In this document: positions 27,117 through 35,553 of the stretch, in pieces
How positions within the stretch are numbered: the stretch's first letter is position 1
Layout: the number at the start of each line of letters is the position of its first letter
Source of the DNA: an uncultured Alphaproteobacteria bacterium
Lineage (GTDB): Bacteria; Pseudomonadota; Alphaproteobacteria; UBA8366; GCA-2717185
Assembly (NCBI GenBank): GCA_943788635.1
Contig: CALSRA010000023.1
Location: 1 to 64,000 of the forward strand
DNA: 64,000 nt
Reading direction: 5' to 3'
Notes under the pieces: generated by a model
Databases searched by the model: none
Told to the model about the DNA's origin: nothing
The model's input: only the letters and a program-made list of their open reading frames with translations
Position numbers and translations under genes: made by a program

Positions 27117-28646
27117 CTAACCGTTCGATTTCATCGCTTTTGAATCGGCTTCCCGCAATTCTGTTTTCAGCACCTTGCCGTAATTGTTCTTCGGCAATTC
27201 GGCGACGAAACGGTATTCCTTCGGACGTTTGAAACGCGCGATATTTTCAAGACAATACGCATCCAGCGCCGCCGCCTGAACGCCGTCATCCACGGCAACC
27301 ACAAACGCAACCACGACTTCACCCCACTCAGGGTCCGGCCGCCCGATGACCGATACTTCGGTCACCCCCGGGTGGCGCAGCAGAGTCTCCTCCACTTCAC
27401 GCGGATAAATATTCGTGCCGCCGGAAATGATCATATCCTTTGACCGATCCTTGAGAGTCAGGAACCCTTCCGCGTCAAACGCCCCCATATCGCCCGTATG
27501 CAGCCAGCCGCCACGCAGCGTTTCCGCCGTTGCATCCGGGTTCCCCCAGTATCCGTTCATGACGGCATCGCCACGCACCTGGATTTCGCCCACTTCACCA
27601 ACCGGCAGAAAATTATCTTCCGTATCGGCGATACGGACTTCGACGACACTTTGCGCCGTTCCGACCGAACCCAGCCGTTCCAGCCAGCGCGGGTGCGCCA
27701 TATCCGCATGCACCTGTTGTGACAATGCGGTAATCGTCATCGGACTTTCGCCCTGCCCGTATAACTGGGCAAATTTCGGCCCGAACCGTTCAATTCCAGC
27801 GCGGGAGTCCGCGACATACATCGGTCCGCCGCCGTAATTGATCTGCTTCAGGTTCGATGTATCCATGTCTTCGGGATGATCGATCAATCGCTTCACCATG
27901 GTCGGTGCGGCAAAGAATGACAGGCCCGGCCAATGTCCGATGATCCGATAGATTTCCTCAGGATGAAAACCGCCACTTTCAGGTAACACGTGGCAGGAAG
28001 CCTGTGTCACATGCGCCAGTCCGTACAGACCGGAACCATGGCTGATCGGCGCTGCGTGCAGGATCGCGTCCCATGGCGTCCCCTGATCCATATCCGCGAA
28101 GTAGCAGAATATCATGGCCAAAAGGTTCCGGTGGCTTAGCTCCGCACCTTTCGGGCGGCCCGTCGTACCGCTGGTATAGAACAGCCAGGCACCGTCCTCC
28201 GGTGCCCGCGCCATACAGGGGATCGCATCGACGGACAATAGCTGGCCATATTCGCCGCCCCCCACCTCGATCAGCCTTTCCAGCGGCGGCTGCGCAATAC
28301 CGGCAACCGTTTCAACAAGGTCACTGGTCGCAAAACAAAGTCTCGCGCCGCTGTTTTCCAGTATGAAGGCGAATTCGCGGCTATGCAGCTTCGCATTGAT
28401 GGGCACAGCGATCAGTCCCGCATGCCAACAGCCATACAGAACTTCCAGATATTCGGGACAGTTCTTCATGGCCAACCCGACCCGGTCCCCCGGCTGCAAA
28501 CCATATATACCAATCAGGCCACCGGCGATCCGCGCCGCACGATCCGCTAGCTGGGCATAGCGCAGCAGAACATTTCCACCCAAAGCGACAGCCGGACGGT
28601 CTCCTCGCGCGGCTCCGGCGCGGACCAGATGATTGGCAATATTCAT
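27117..28646 (-). CDS. Class I AMP-forming acyl-CoA synthetase
   Basis: 509 aa adenylate-forming enzyme. AMP-binding motif WLFYTSGTTGRPKGAELSH (about residue 154), YGQGESPMTI (A5), GGWLHTGDMGAFDAEGFL (A7), DRSKDMIISGGTNIYPREVEE (A8) and a C-terminal KNNYGKVLK with the catalytic Lys (A10). It activates a carboxylic acid to its CoA thioester through an acyl-AMP. The substrate cannot be read from sequence; medium-chain or aromatic acids are typical. Confidence 0.88.
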   Translation of the reverse strand: MNIANHLVRAGAARGDRPAVALGGNVLLRYAQLADRAARIAGGLIGIYGLQPGDRVGLAMKNCPEYLEVLYGCWHAGLIAVPINAKLHSREFAFILENSGARLCFATSDLVETVAGIAQPPLERLIEVGGGEYGQLLSVDAIPCMARAPEDGAWLFYTSGTTGRPKGAELSHRNLLAMIFCYFADMDQGTPWDAILHAAPISHGSGLYGLAHVTQASCHVLPESGGFHPEEIYRIIGHWPGLSFFAAPTMVKRLIDHPEDMDTSNLKQINYGGGPMYVADSRAGIERFGPKFAQLYGQGESPMTITALSQQVHADMAHPRWLERLGSVGTAQSVVEVRIADTEDNFLPVGEVGEIQVRGDAVMNGYWGNPDATAETLRGGWLHTGDMGAFDAEGFLTLKDRSKDMIISGGTNIYPREVEETLLRHPGVTEVSVIGRPDPEWGEVVVAFVVAVDDGVQAAALDAYCLENIARFKRPKEYRFVAELPKNNYGKVLKTELREADSKAMKSNG

Positions 28647-28811
28647 TAATACTTCCCATATACAGTCGTACTGGAATCTTGCCGATACAGAAGCACCGTG
28701 GCAAGGTCCGCCCCGCCCGAACTATAGGGCCTTATTTTATTTATTGCTGGAGCGCAGGCACTGCAAACACATGATTTCCGCCCCAAAGCGCCGATTCTGA
28801 ATACGGCGCCG

Positions 28812-29441
28812 GTGGTCCGCTGGCTTATCGCGTCCTGTGTCCTGGTGCATTTGCTGATGGCCGTGCTGCCCAATGACCTGTTTTACGTCGTGATCGAGCG
28901 CTTCACCTTCATCTCGGCGCGCTACACGATGGTCAATGCGTGGTCACTGGATCCATTTGCGTTCATCGTCGCCCCCTTCACCTACATGTACCTGCATGGT
29001 GGCTTTACGCATCTGATCATGAATATGGCGATGCTTTTGGCCTTCGGGACAGCCATTGCCAGACTCATGGACGCACCTTCCTTCATCGTGTTCTATACCA
29101 TTTGCGGAATCTTTGGCGCCATTTTCTGGCTGCTGATCCATCCCGATTCAACAGACCCTCTGTTGGGGGCTTCCGGCGCAATTTCGGGGATGCTGGGTGC
29201 CGTGGGACGCATCAGTATGGGACGCCCGGACTCACATCAAATGCCTTTTCGAAACCAGAATACGGCGCTGCTTTTCGTCGCAATATGGCTCATATTCAAT
29301 TTCGTTTTCGGAATTATCGGTGGTGCCCTGTTCGATCTGGGTGGTGAAATTGCCTGGGAAGCGCATCTTGGCGGGTTTGTTGCCGGTTTCGCCAGCGCAC
29401 CGTTTTTTTGCCAGCCGACGCGTACAGACTCGCCCTATTAG
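28812..29441 (+). CDS. Rhomboid-family intramembrane serine protease
   Basis: 209 aa, six membrane helices. The catalytic Ser is in LLGASGAISGMLG (about residue 118) and the catalytic His in EAHLGGFVAGF near the end; HGGFTHLIMNMAML is the conserved L1/TM2 region. It cleaves membrane-spanning substrates within the bilayer. The GTG start is uncertain: in-frame codons upstream (APILNTAP) look native, but no ATG is available. A second rhomboid is encoded at 60.1 kb. Confidence 0.85.
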   Translation: MVRWLIASCVLVHLLMAVLPNDLFYVVIERFTFISARYTMVNAWSLDPFAFIVAPFTYMYLHGGFTHLIMNMAMLLAFGTAIARLMDAPSFIVFYTICGIFGAIFWLLIHPDSTDPLLGASGAISGMLGAVGRISMGRPDSHQMPFRNQNTALLFVAIWLIFNFVFGIIGGALFDLGGEIAWEAHLGGFVAGFASAPFFCQPTRTDSPY

Positions 29442-29496
29442 GAAATTGGTTTATATAGGTTTACCTGAGTTACCCGACCGCTATGGAGACTGCAGT

Positions 29497-30084
29497 ATGA
29501 GTTCGATCGACAGCCTGATGACACGCACGTCCGTTCCGCCGAAACTCTTGACCGATCCCGGACCGGACGACGCGCAGATCGACGGGTTTCTCGCCGCCGG
29601 GATGCGGGCCCCCGATCACGGCGCGATGCAGCCCTGGCGATTTCATATTGTACGTGGCGCGGCCAGAGCACGGTTGGGTGAATTGTTCGTTGAAGCTTTG
29701 ACGAAGCGTGATCCGGCAGCCCCGGCTGACGCTATCGAAAAAGAGCGCTTGCGGACGAGCTTCGCGCCCGTCGCCATTGTCGTTTGCGCAAAAATCTCCG
29801 AAGCGAACCCTAACGTTCCACCCGTGGAACAAATCGTCACGACCGGTGCCGCGGTGCAGAACGTCCTGACAGCCGCCCATGCCGCAGGCTTTGGTGCCTT
29901 TCTCGCCACGGGCAAGAACGCGCGCGATCCCCATGTTAAGGCGGCGTTCGACCTGGAAGAACAGGATGAAATTATCGGATTCCTGTATATCGGCACACCG
30001 CGAACCCCTCAGAGCGAAAAACCGCGCCCCGATCCGAAGACTTTCACAACAGAATGGACCGGCCTTCCGCTAGCCGCCGAATAA
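29497..30084 (+). CDS. Nitroreductase family flavoprotein
   Basis: 195 aa from the ATG near 29497; a longer in-frame reading overlaps the rhomboid gene. MRAPDHGAMQPWRFHIVRG (about residue 36) is the FMN-binding start; TTGAAVQNVLTAAHAAGFGAFLATG and IIGFLYIGTPRTPQSE follow. The small YdjA-type group uses NAD(P)H to reduce nitroaromatics or other acceptors; the natural substrate is unknown. Confidence 0.85.
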   Translation: MSSIDSLMTRTSVPPKLLTDPGPDDAQIDGFLAAGMRAPDHGAMQPWRFHIVRGAARARLGELFVEALTKRDPAAPADAIEKERLRTSFAPVAIVVCAKISEANPNVPPVEQIVTTGAAVQNVLTAAHAAGFGAFLATGKNARDPHVKAAFDLEEQDEIIGFLYIGTPRTPQSEKPRPDPKTFTTEWTGLPLAAE

Positions 30085-30111
30085 TATCTGGCCCGGGCCC
30101 GGAACCGATAA

Positions 30112-30315
30112 TCAGTCCAGACACTCAAATTCGCTGACGTTCGACTGGACCAGATTGTCTGACTGTATGGGGCCCTTGCGAACAAGAACGGCTTTTTTCC
30201 CATACTCGGCACAATGCCGGTCCGCCTGCCACTGCGCGCCCCCGGCATGCCGCGCCGAATGCGTGATTGTGACGCCATTTGCATCTCCGCTATCGACAGC
30301 ACATGCAGATAACAT
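30112..30315 (-). pseudogene. Small exported protein, probably lacking its signal peptide
   Basis: 67 codons from ATG 30315. The body GVTITHSARHAGGAQWQADRHC, then EYGKKAVLV and a final FECLD, has the look of a small conserved alphaproteobacterial lipoprotein family with a closing cysteine. Here the N-terminus is only MLSAC, with no hydrophobic stretch, and the upstream codons belong to the divergent kinase gene. Both genes appear to have lost their 5' ends at the same point, about 30.3 kb. The family assignment is from memory and not strong. Confidence 0.45.
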
Positions 30316-31271
30316 CAATCGAGCCGAAAGACACCCATCAGATGTTCCTTGATGCGGTCCACCGCTACCTGATCCAGGCGACCATTGTTGCCCTGATACT
30401 GGCATTCGTGCTCGCCGCGCTGATGACCCGAAAGGTCCTGAAGCCATTCTCTCAAATGACAGATGTCACCCGCCGTCTCGCTGCAGGCGACTACAGCGCA
30501 CGGGTACCGCTTGGGCCGATGGACGAGATTGGCGACCTTGCCGGGGCGTTCAACCAGATGGCCGACAGCCTTGAAAAACTGGAAGGCTTGCGGCGCGCAA
30601 TGGTCGCCGATTTCGCCCATGAACTGCGCACCCCGCTCACCAATATCCGGGGTTACCTTGAAGCCCTTGCGGATGGTGTCGTCACGCCTTCGAACGAAAC
30701 ATACGATATCCTGCAATATGAAATCATGCGGCTGGTCCGGCTCGTGGAGAACCTGAACCAGTTGACCCACGCGGACGCGGCGCAGGCCTATTTGCGCCAC
30801 GACCCTATCGACCTGGAAGACCTGGTTGAACGGGTTCTGACATTGAACCGGCACGCGTTTGATGCCCGGCACATCGCCGTCAACGTCGCATTGGCCAGCA
30901 CCGCGAAACAATTTTTCGGTGACCCGGACAAATTCCTGCAGGTCCTGAGCAACCTTGTCCAGAATGCCGCGCAATACACACCTGACGGTGGAAAGTTCAC
31001 TATTTCCGCGCGGCGCGAAGCAGACAGGCTGAAACTGGCATTTACGAATACCAGCCAGGGCATTTCCGAAAACGACCTGCCGCTTATATTCGAACGGTTC
31101 CATCGGCTGGACCGGTCCCGGTCAAGGGACACGGGCGGCGCGGGTATTGGCCTTTCAATCGTAAAACAGCTGACCGAGGCGCATGGTGGCACGGTTGGCG
31201 TGACGACGACGGGAGCGGAAATTACCTTTGCCATCACCCTTCCCGCTGGAGACAACACACCCGCCCCGTAA
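30303..31271 (+). CDS. Sensor histidine kinase, N-terminally truncated
   Basis: 322 aa from ATG 30303. One membrane helix (YLIQATIVALILAFVLAALM), HAMP domain (KPFSQMTDVTRRLAAGDYSARV), HisKA with DFAHELRTPLTNIRGYLEAL (phosphorylated His about 106), N box QVLSNLVQNAAQYTP, G2 DTGGAGIGLSIVKQL. The first membrane helix and periplasmic sensor domain expected of BaeS-type kinases are missing: the frame begins just before the second helix. No response-regulator gene is nearby. The catalytic parts are whole, so it could be a signal-blind kinase or a decaying one. Confidence 0.78.
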   Translation: MQITSIEPKDTHQMFLDAVHRYLIQATIVALILAFVLAALMTRKVLKPFSQMTDVTRRLAAGDYSARVPLGPMDEIGDLAGAFNQMADSLEKLEGLRRAMVADFAHELRTPLTNIRGYLEALADGVVTPSNETYDILQYEIMRLVRLVENLNQLTHADAAQAYLRHDPIDLEDLVERVLTLNRHAFDARHIAVNVALASTAKQFFGDPDKFLQVLSNLVQNAAQYTPDGGKFTISARREADRLKLAFTNTSQGISENDLPLIFERFHRLDRSRSRDTGGAGIGLSIVKQLTEAHGGTVGVTTTGAEITFAITLPAGDNTPAP

Positions 31272-31410
31272 TCTTTACAAAATCTTTAATTTTTCTTTAT
31301 TCGGTCCTTACATCGACTTGGCATTCTAAACCTAGCGGTTACCGGGTTTAACCCGGCGACCCAAAAAGAAAGTCGGCATTCCGCCGGCCGGACAGATTTA
31401 GGAGAGGCAA
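31272..31410 (+). promoter_or_regulatory. Upstream region of the CNPC operon
   Basis: This 139-base gap is AT-rich near its start (runs of T and A around 31275-31300), then has the GC palindrome-like CCGGGTTTAACCCGG at about 31340 and an AGGAG site before the ATG at 31411. It most likely holds the operon promoter. I cannot assign a sigma class. Confidence 0.4.
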
Positions 31411-31686
31411 ATGTCGAGCAAGACCAATTTCCGTTTCAAGCGTTCCATCGTTGCTATCGGTGCAGCCGCCGTCATGGCCGGTTCGGTGGCACTTCCCGCC
31501 GCCGCTGCACAGATGGGCGACACCCCGGTGCAGCTTGCGTCGTGTAATCCCTGCTCCGCCAAAAAGGGCTGCAACCCCTGCGCCGCGAAGAATCCCTGCG
31601 CTGCGAAAAAGGGCTGCAATCCCTGCGCCGCAAAGAACCCCTGCGCCGCGAAAAAAGGCTGCAATCCCTGTGGCGCCAAGAAGTAA
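31411..31686 (+). CDS. Secreted cysteine-rich CNPC-repeat protein
   Basis: 91 aa. A signal peptide (about residues 1-33, ending ALPAAAA) precedes a short linker and a repeat tract from residue 45: CNPC and NPC motifs separated by AAKKG or AAKN, ten cysteines in all. The unit of 15 residues, starting CNPCAAKN, occurs twice plus partial copies. Lys and Cys dominate; there are no aromatic residues in the tract. It looks like a periplasmic metal or thiol buffer. It leads an operon of exported Cys and redox proteins. The function is inferred from composition and neighbours; I know of no experimental role. Confidence 0.85.
   Translation: MSSKTNFRFKRSIVAIGAAAVMAGSVALPAAAAQMGDTPVQLASCNPCSAKKGCNPCAAKNPCAAKKGCNPCAAKNPCAAKKGCNPCGAKK
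31570..31659 (+). repeat. Two 45-bp tandem repeats in the CNPC gene
   Basis: Units 31570-31614 and 31615-31659 both encode the same 15 residues, beginning CNPCAAKN. They differ at several third positions, so the repeat is held at the protein level. A partial unit lies on either side. Confidence 0.85.
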
Positions 31687-31765
31687 GTAGCGACGGGGAA
31701 ACGTCCTTTTACACAGGACTCGAATTGGCTCACTTTTTTCGTGAATCCAACAGGGAATACCTAGG

Positions 31766-32197
31766 ATGAAAAAGGGCGTGTTATTTGCCATCGCAGCGCT
31801 GGTCAGCGCCGCGATGGCAGCCCCGGCCACTGCGGCGACGGGGCAGCGAATCAAAATCACCGGCGAAATTATCGACACCTGGTGCTACATCACAGAAATC
31901 ATGTATGCGGAAGGTACCGCCCATCACCAATGCGCAATGTGGTGCGCAGCGGGCGGTATTCCCGTTGGTATCCTCGCCGATGACGGACAGGTCTACATGG
32001 TTTTGAAGCTGGAAGGAGACGCAACCAGCGTCGCCAATCCGGCAATTCTTAAAATCCAGACACACCGTGTCACCGTCGACGGCGAAGTCTATGAACGCGA
32101 TGGTATCCAGTACCTGGTCGTCAATCAGGTGGTCGATGATTCCGGCATTGTGAAACAGACCCACGAAGATTACGGCATTCAGCCGTTCGGGAACTGA
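31766..32197 (+). CDS. Secreted Cys/His-containing protein of unknown function
   Basis: 143 aa with a signal peptide (LFAIAALVSAAMAAPATAA). Mature part: ITGEIIDTWCYITEIMYAEG, then HHQCAMWCAAGGIPVGIL and DDGQVYMVLKLEG. The two His and three Cys residues within about 30 positions look like a metal or redox site. The next gene product shares the pattern D-x-x-C, Cys-Ala/Lys-x-Cys, Gly-x-Leu, so the two are probably distant paralogues. No function known to me. Well-placed AGG site before the ATG. Confidence 0.8.
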   Translation: MKKGVLFAIAALVSAAMAAPATAATGQRIKITGEIIDTWCYITEIMYAEGTAHHQCAMWCAAGGIPVGILADDGQVYMVLKLEGDATSVANPAILKIQTHRVTVDGEVYERDGIQYLVVNQVVDDSGIVKQTHEDYGIQPFGN

Positions 32198-32201
32198 CGC
32201 C

Positions 32202-32750
32202 ATGACATATTTCAAAACACTTCTTACCGCGATGTCTTTCCTCGTCGCCCTTAATGGCGCGACACATGCAGCCGAAGAATGGGGCCTGCCAGACGAGAAA
32301 GTGACACGCTTCGAAGCCAAGGTCGTCGACATCCTGTGCGAATTGACCGGCGACTGCCCAAAGGCATGCGGCGCCGGCAAACGGCAGCTCGGCCTGTTGA
32401 ACGACGCGAACAAATTGATCCTGCCAACAAAGAATTCCGTCATCTTCGCCGGCGCAGCAGCCGAACTGATCGACTTCTGTAATGAAAAGGTCATTGCCGA
32501 CGGCCTGCTGACGACCAACCGCGGTCATACGATCTTTGCACTGCAATTCGTTCGCAAGGCCCCCGATGGACCGTGGCGCGGTGCCAACCGCTTCCTGCCC
32601 AAATGGGCCGCGGCAAACGGGGTCGATCCAAAAAGCGACACGGTCGAGGAATGGTATCTGCATGACCCCGCAATCAAAGCGGAACTTGCGGCAAACGGGA
32701 AACTGGGCCTTGGTCTGGCAGCAGACAAGGAATATGAGGCAAGGCAGTAG
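32202..32750 (+). CDS. Secreted Cys-containing protein, related to the preceding gene product
   Basis: 182 aa; signal peptide (LLTAMSFLVALNGATHA). FEAKVVDILCELTGDCPKAC, then GAGKRQLGLLNDANKLI mirrors the preceding protein; a further Cys is in LIDFCNEKV. The C-terminal half (GPWRGANRFLPKWAAANGVD, VEEWYLHDPAIKAEL) is absent from the neighbour. Four bases separate it from the preceding stop and four from the SCO1 start, so translation is coupled. Function unknown; exported, likely metal or redox related. Confidence 0.8.
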   Translation: MTYFKTLLTAMSFLVALNGATHAAEEWGLPDEKVTRFEAKVVDILCELTGDCPKACGAGKRQLGLLNDANKLILPTKNSVIFAGAAAELIDFCNEKVIADGLLTTNRGHTIFALQFVRKAPDGPWRGANRFLPKWAAANGVDPKSDTVEEWYLHDPAIKAELAANGKLGLGLAADKEYEARQ

Positions 32751-32754
32751 AGGC

Positions 32755-33399
32755 ATGCCTGATATCCGACAGATCGTTTTGACAGTCCTGGCGGGAAGCC
32801 TATTTCTGTCCGCGGGGATAGCATCCGCTCATGATGCATCGGAACACAAGGTACCCGCCACAACAGCCTCCTTGCCTGTCGCCCTTCCCGCTTCAGCGGG
32901 CAAGACCTTGCCCTTCGACAATATCGGCGGATCATTCACGCTGACCGATCACTTCGGCAAGCAGCGGACCGACGCCGACTTTCATGGCCGCTTCCTGTTG
33001 ATTTTCTTCGGCTACGCCAATTGTGAATCGATCTGCCCGGTCGGACTACAGCGAATGACGGCGGCGTTCGACGAATTGGGCGCCGGCAATGAAAAAGTGC
33101 AACCCGTGCTGATTACAGTAGACCCCGAAAACGATACACCGGCGGCACTCGCTGCACAGATGCCGAAAGTACATCCGCAACTTCTAGGTCTGACAGGAAC
33201 ACCGGAACAGATCCAGGCAGCGATGAAGGCAGACCAGATAGAGTCCACCCAGGTATCCCAATCCGCCGATGGCGATCCGGTATATGCCCACGGCTCCTTC
33301 ATCTACCTGATGCGACCGGATGGCACCTTCGCGACCCTTATTCCGCCTGTCCTCGGTATAGACAAGATGGCCGGCATCCTTCGGCGCTTTGTCAACTGA
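32755..33399 (+). CDS. SCO1/SenC family copper-thiol protein
   Basis: 214 aa from ATG 32755. Signal peptide, then a thioredoxin-like SCO domain: FTLTDHFGKQRTDADFHGRF, FFGYANCESICPVGLQRM with the CxxxC copper motif (Cys90, Cys94), ITVDPENDTPAALA, and AHGSFIYLMRPDG with the third copper ligand (His179). SCO proteins deliver copper to cytochrome oxidase or act as thiol reductants. No oxidase gene is nearby, so a thiol or copper role within this operon is more likely. Confidence 0.92.
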   Translation: MPDIRQIVLTVLAGSLFLSAGIASAHDASEHKVPATTASLPVALPASAGKTLPFDNIGGSFTLTDHFGKQRTDADFHGRFLLIFFGYANCESICPVGLQRMTAAFDELGAGNEKVQPVLITVDPENDTPAALAAQMPKVHPQLLGLTGTPEQIQAAMKADQIESTQVSQSADGDPVYAHGSFIYLMRPDGTFATLIPPVLGIDKMAGILRRFVN

Positions 33400-33435
33400 T
33401 ACAGCACCCCGGCACGCGAACTCAGGAGAAACAAT

Positions 33436-34428
33436 ATGCTGATCAAGATTCCCCGAGGCTGGGAAAGGCCCGACTCCGACGCGACATCAGAGCCCCTGTT
33501 TCTGAGCCGGCGCAACCTGGTCAAAGGCCTGGGTGCCGGCTCGATCATGGCTGCCATTTCACCGCTGATCGCAGGCTGCGACGAAAGCCCGGCGATTGTT
33601 ACGCGCAAGCCCCCGGAGCCAGACCCCAGCGCCCCGCTTTATCCGGTCGAACGTAATCTGCGTTACACGCTGGACCGGCCCATCACCTCGGAGCGTCTCG
33701 TCACGACCTATAACAACTATTATGAGTTCGGGTCTTCCAAATCCATATGGGACAAGGCGCAGGCGCTGCCACTCCGCCCCTGGACGCTCAAACTCGACGG
33801 CATGGTGGAAACGCCAATCGAAATCGGCATCGATGATTTACTGCAAAAGATGCCCCTGGACGAGCGACTGTACCGTCACCGCTGTGTCGAAGCCTGGTCC
33901 ATGGATGTCCCGTGGAGCGGTTTCCCCCTCAAGGCCCTCGTCGATTTTGCGAAGCCCCTTTCCTCAGCCCGCTACCTGACATTCCGCAGCTTTGAAAACA
34001 AGGATGTCGCGCCCGGTCAGAAATCATCCTGGTATCCCTGGCCCTATACCGAGGGGCTGACGATTGAGGAAGCGACCAACGAACTCGCCTATATTGCTAC
34101 CGGGGCCTATGGCAAGCCGTTGCCGAAACAGAACGGAACGCCGCTGCGCCTGACCCTGCCGTGGAAATACGGGTTCAAATCATCCAAGGGCATTGTCCAT
34201 ATCGAATTTACCGACAAGCGCCCTGTCACTTTCTGGGAGGCTATCCAGTCCCGTGAATACGGCTTCTGGGCCAATGTAAATCCGGAAGTCTCTCATCCGA
34301 GATGGAGCCAGGCAACGGAACGCGTGCTCGGCATGGATGAGCGTGTCCCAACCCGGCTGTACAATGGATATGCCGAATTCGTTGCCGATCTCTATAGCGG
34401 GATGGATACCAAAAGACTGTTCATCTAG
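33436..34428 (+). CDS. msrP: Protein-methionine-sulfoxide reductase catalytic subunit MsrP
   Basis: 330 aa molybdenum enzyme. Twin-arginine signal at the N-terminus (LSRRNLVKGLGAGSIMAAI), then the sulfite-oxidase fold; Cys150 in YRHRCVEAWSM is the Mo ligand. Further match: RSFENKDVAPGQKSSWYPWPY and LPWKYGFKSSKGIVHIEF. It repairs oxidised methionines in periplasmic proteins with electrons from the MsrQ haem subunit. No msrQ follows; the operon ends here against a convergent gene, so MsrQ is elsewhere or another donor is used. Confidence 0.93.
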   Translation: MLIKIPRGWERPDSDATSEPLFLSRRNLVKGLGAGSIMAAISPLIAGCDESPAIVTRKPPEPDPSAPLYPVERNLRYTLDRPITSERLVTTYNNYYEFGSSKSIWDKAQALPLRPWTLKLDGMVETPIEIGIDDLLQKMPLDERLYRHRCVEAWSMDVPWSGFPLKALVDFAKPLSSARYLTFRSFENKDVAPGQKSSWYPWPYTEGLTIEEATNELAYIATGAYGKPLPKQNGTPLRLTLPWKYGFKSSKGIVHIEFTDKRPVTFWEAIQSREYGFWANVNPEVSHPRWSQATERVLGMDERVPTRLYNGYAEFVADLYSGMDTKRLFI

Positions 34429-34442
34429 ACCGCGATCTCAGT

Positions 34443-35087
34443 TCAACGCGGCTGAACCTGACACAGGATGTAGTCGGCACGGGCGCCCGTACCAAATGGC
34501 AGGGCGTCGATCCGATAGGTAACATGCCCCGCAGCCGTCTCGAACCCCGATTCTTCGCGCACGGGAACCGCAGAAGCCAGTGATTTATTGGCTACCCGGA
34601 TCATCCATTGCGACAACATGGCGGTAATTTCAGGCCCGCCAGGCAAGCCGGTATTATTTCCTGTGCCATTGGCGCGGAGCGCCATCGCAAATGCGGTGTC
34701 CGGCAACAACTGGCCGGGCGTTTCCCCCCGACGGAACAGGATGAGGTTCGGCCATACCGATGCGACATCCGATGCCCGCAGGCATTCCCGCGACGGCATC
34801 GTTTTCGACGATTTGAGCCCCCGCCACCACGATACGATATCAACGCCGATCGATGGCGTAACATTGCGCATTTCCATCACCGGTTCAGGCGCTATACCGT
34901 CATAATTTGACAGCACTTCCGGTGCCGCCGGCATCGCCGCCAGATCGGCTGTGATATCACCCTCTTTTTGTCCAACGGATCCCGACGGACGCCCCACGCC
35001 AACACTGGCCAGGGACGCAACATCGGCGGCGCTGGGACCGCCCTTTTTCATCGGCACGTCAGTCTGCGGATCCATGAGGTTCGCCAT
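34443..35087 (-). CDS. PAS_5 domain-containing protein
   Basis: 214 aa. The central part matches the alphaproteobacterial PAS_5-type domain: WWRGLKSSKTMPSRECLRASDVASVWPNLILFRRG, FAMALRANGTGN, then LSQWMIRVANKSLASAVPVRE and VTYRIDALPFG. The N-terminal 60 residues are low complexity. No signal or membrane segment. It overlaps the end of the RHH gene by 29 bases and is the last of a three-gene unit with ParA. The function is unknown; a sensor or polar-localisation adaptor is plausible. Confidence 0.7.
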   Translation of the reverse strand: MANLMDPQTDVPMKKGGPSAADVASLASVGVGRPSGSVGQKEGDITADLAAMPAAPEVLSNYDGIAPEPVMEMRNVTPSIGVDIVSWWRGLKSSKTMPSRECLRASDVASVWPNLILFRRGETPGQLLPDTAFAMALRANGTGNNTGLPGGPEITAMLSQWMIRVANKSLASAVPVREESGFETAAGHVTYRIDALPFGTGARADYILCQVQPR

Positions 35088-35553
35088 AGTGCAAATGTGA
35101 GGTGTCAGCAGGTTGGTTCTCGGGCATCAGACAGGAACAATCACCACCCCGAATATCCGACGCGAACCGGCTCAGATAATCATCCAGCGCTGCCAGAAGG
35201 ATCGCCTGGCTACTCTGTCGCAAATGCGCTGCCGCAAGCTTCAGGCGCAGATGCTGCTCTTCCTCCAGGCGAAGGGAGAGCTTGATTCTGCCCTTCGAAA
35301 CGGACGGCGCTGCCGCCGCCTCGCTGCGATTGCGAGGTACCGAATTCTCGGGACTGTTGGCCGGTGTGAACGCTTTTTCCATGGTGGATGGCGCCTCGCC
35401 CCGGTGCTCTGTATCCGGTGCCGGGTTTGCGGCCACGAGCGCTTCATCATCGAACCCGTCCAGGAGACTGGAAACGGTTCGACTGGGGGCTGCTGCGCCT
35501 TTACTGGCAAGCAAGGCCCCCGTCAGCGGGGCCGACGAATGAAATCCGCTCAT
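35059..35553 (-). CDS. Ribbon-helix-helix-like partner of an orphan ParA
   Basis: 164 aa. Residues 1-85 are disordered, rich in Ala, Pro and Ser. Residues 89-129 (RIKLSLRLEEEQHLRLKLAA, then SSQAILLAALDDYLSRF) have the length and pattern of a ribbon-helix-helix DNA-binding or dimerisation motif. The start overlaps the parA stop by four bases, so the two are translated together. Such small partners stimulate ParA ATPase or link it to cargo. The assignment rests on pattern and position. Confidence 0.6.
   Translation of the reverse strand: MSGFHSSAPLTGALLASKGAAAPSRTVSSLLDGFDDEALVAANPAPDTEHRGEAPSTMEKAFTPANSPENSVPRNRSEAAAAPSVSKGRIKLSLRLEEEQHLRLKLAAAHLRQSSQAILLAALDDYLSRFASDIRGGDCSCLMPENQPADTSHLHYGEPHGSAD

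Noticed and set aside
29197..29496. 100-residue N-terminal extension of the nitroreductase
   Set aside because: It lies inside the rhomboid gene in another frame and has no similarity to nitroreductases.
30315..31103. 262-codon minus-strand frame opposite the histidine kinase
   Set aside because: Mirror of a real coding frame; no domain and no signal. The kinase on the plus strand has all catalytic motifs.
31570..31659. Possible CRISPR-like repeat
   Set aside because: The repeat is in frame, directly tandem without spacers, and encodes CNPC units; it is a protein repeat.
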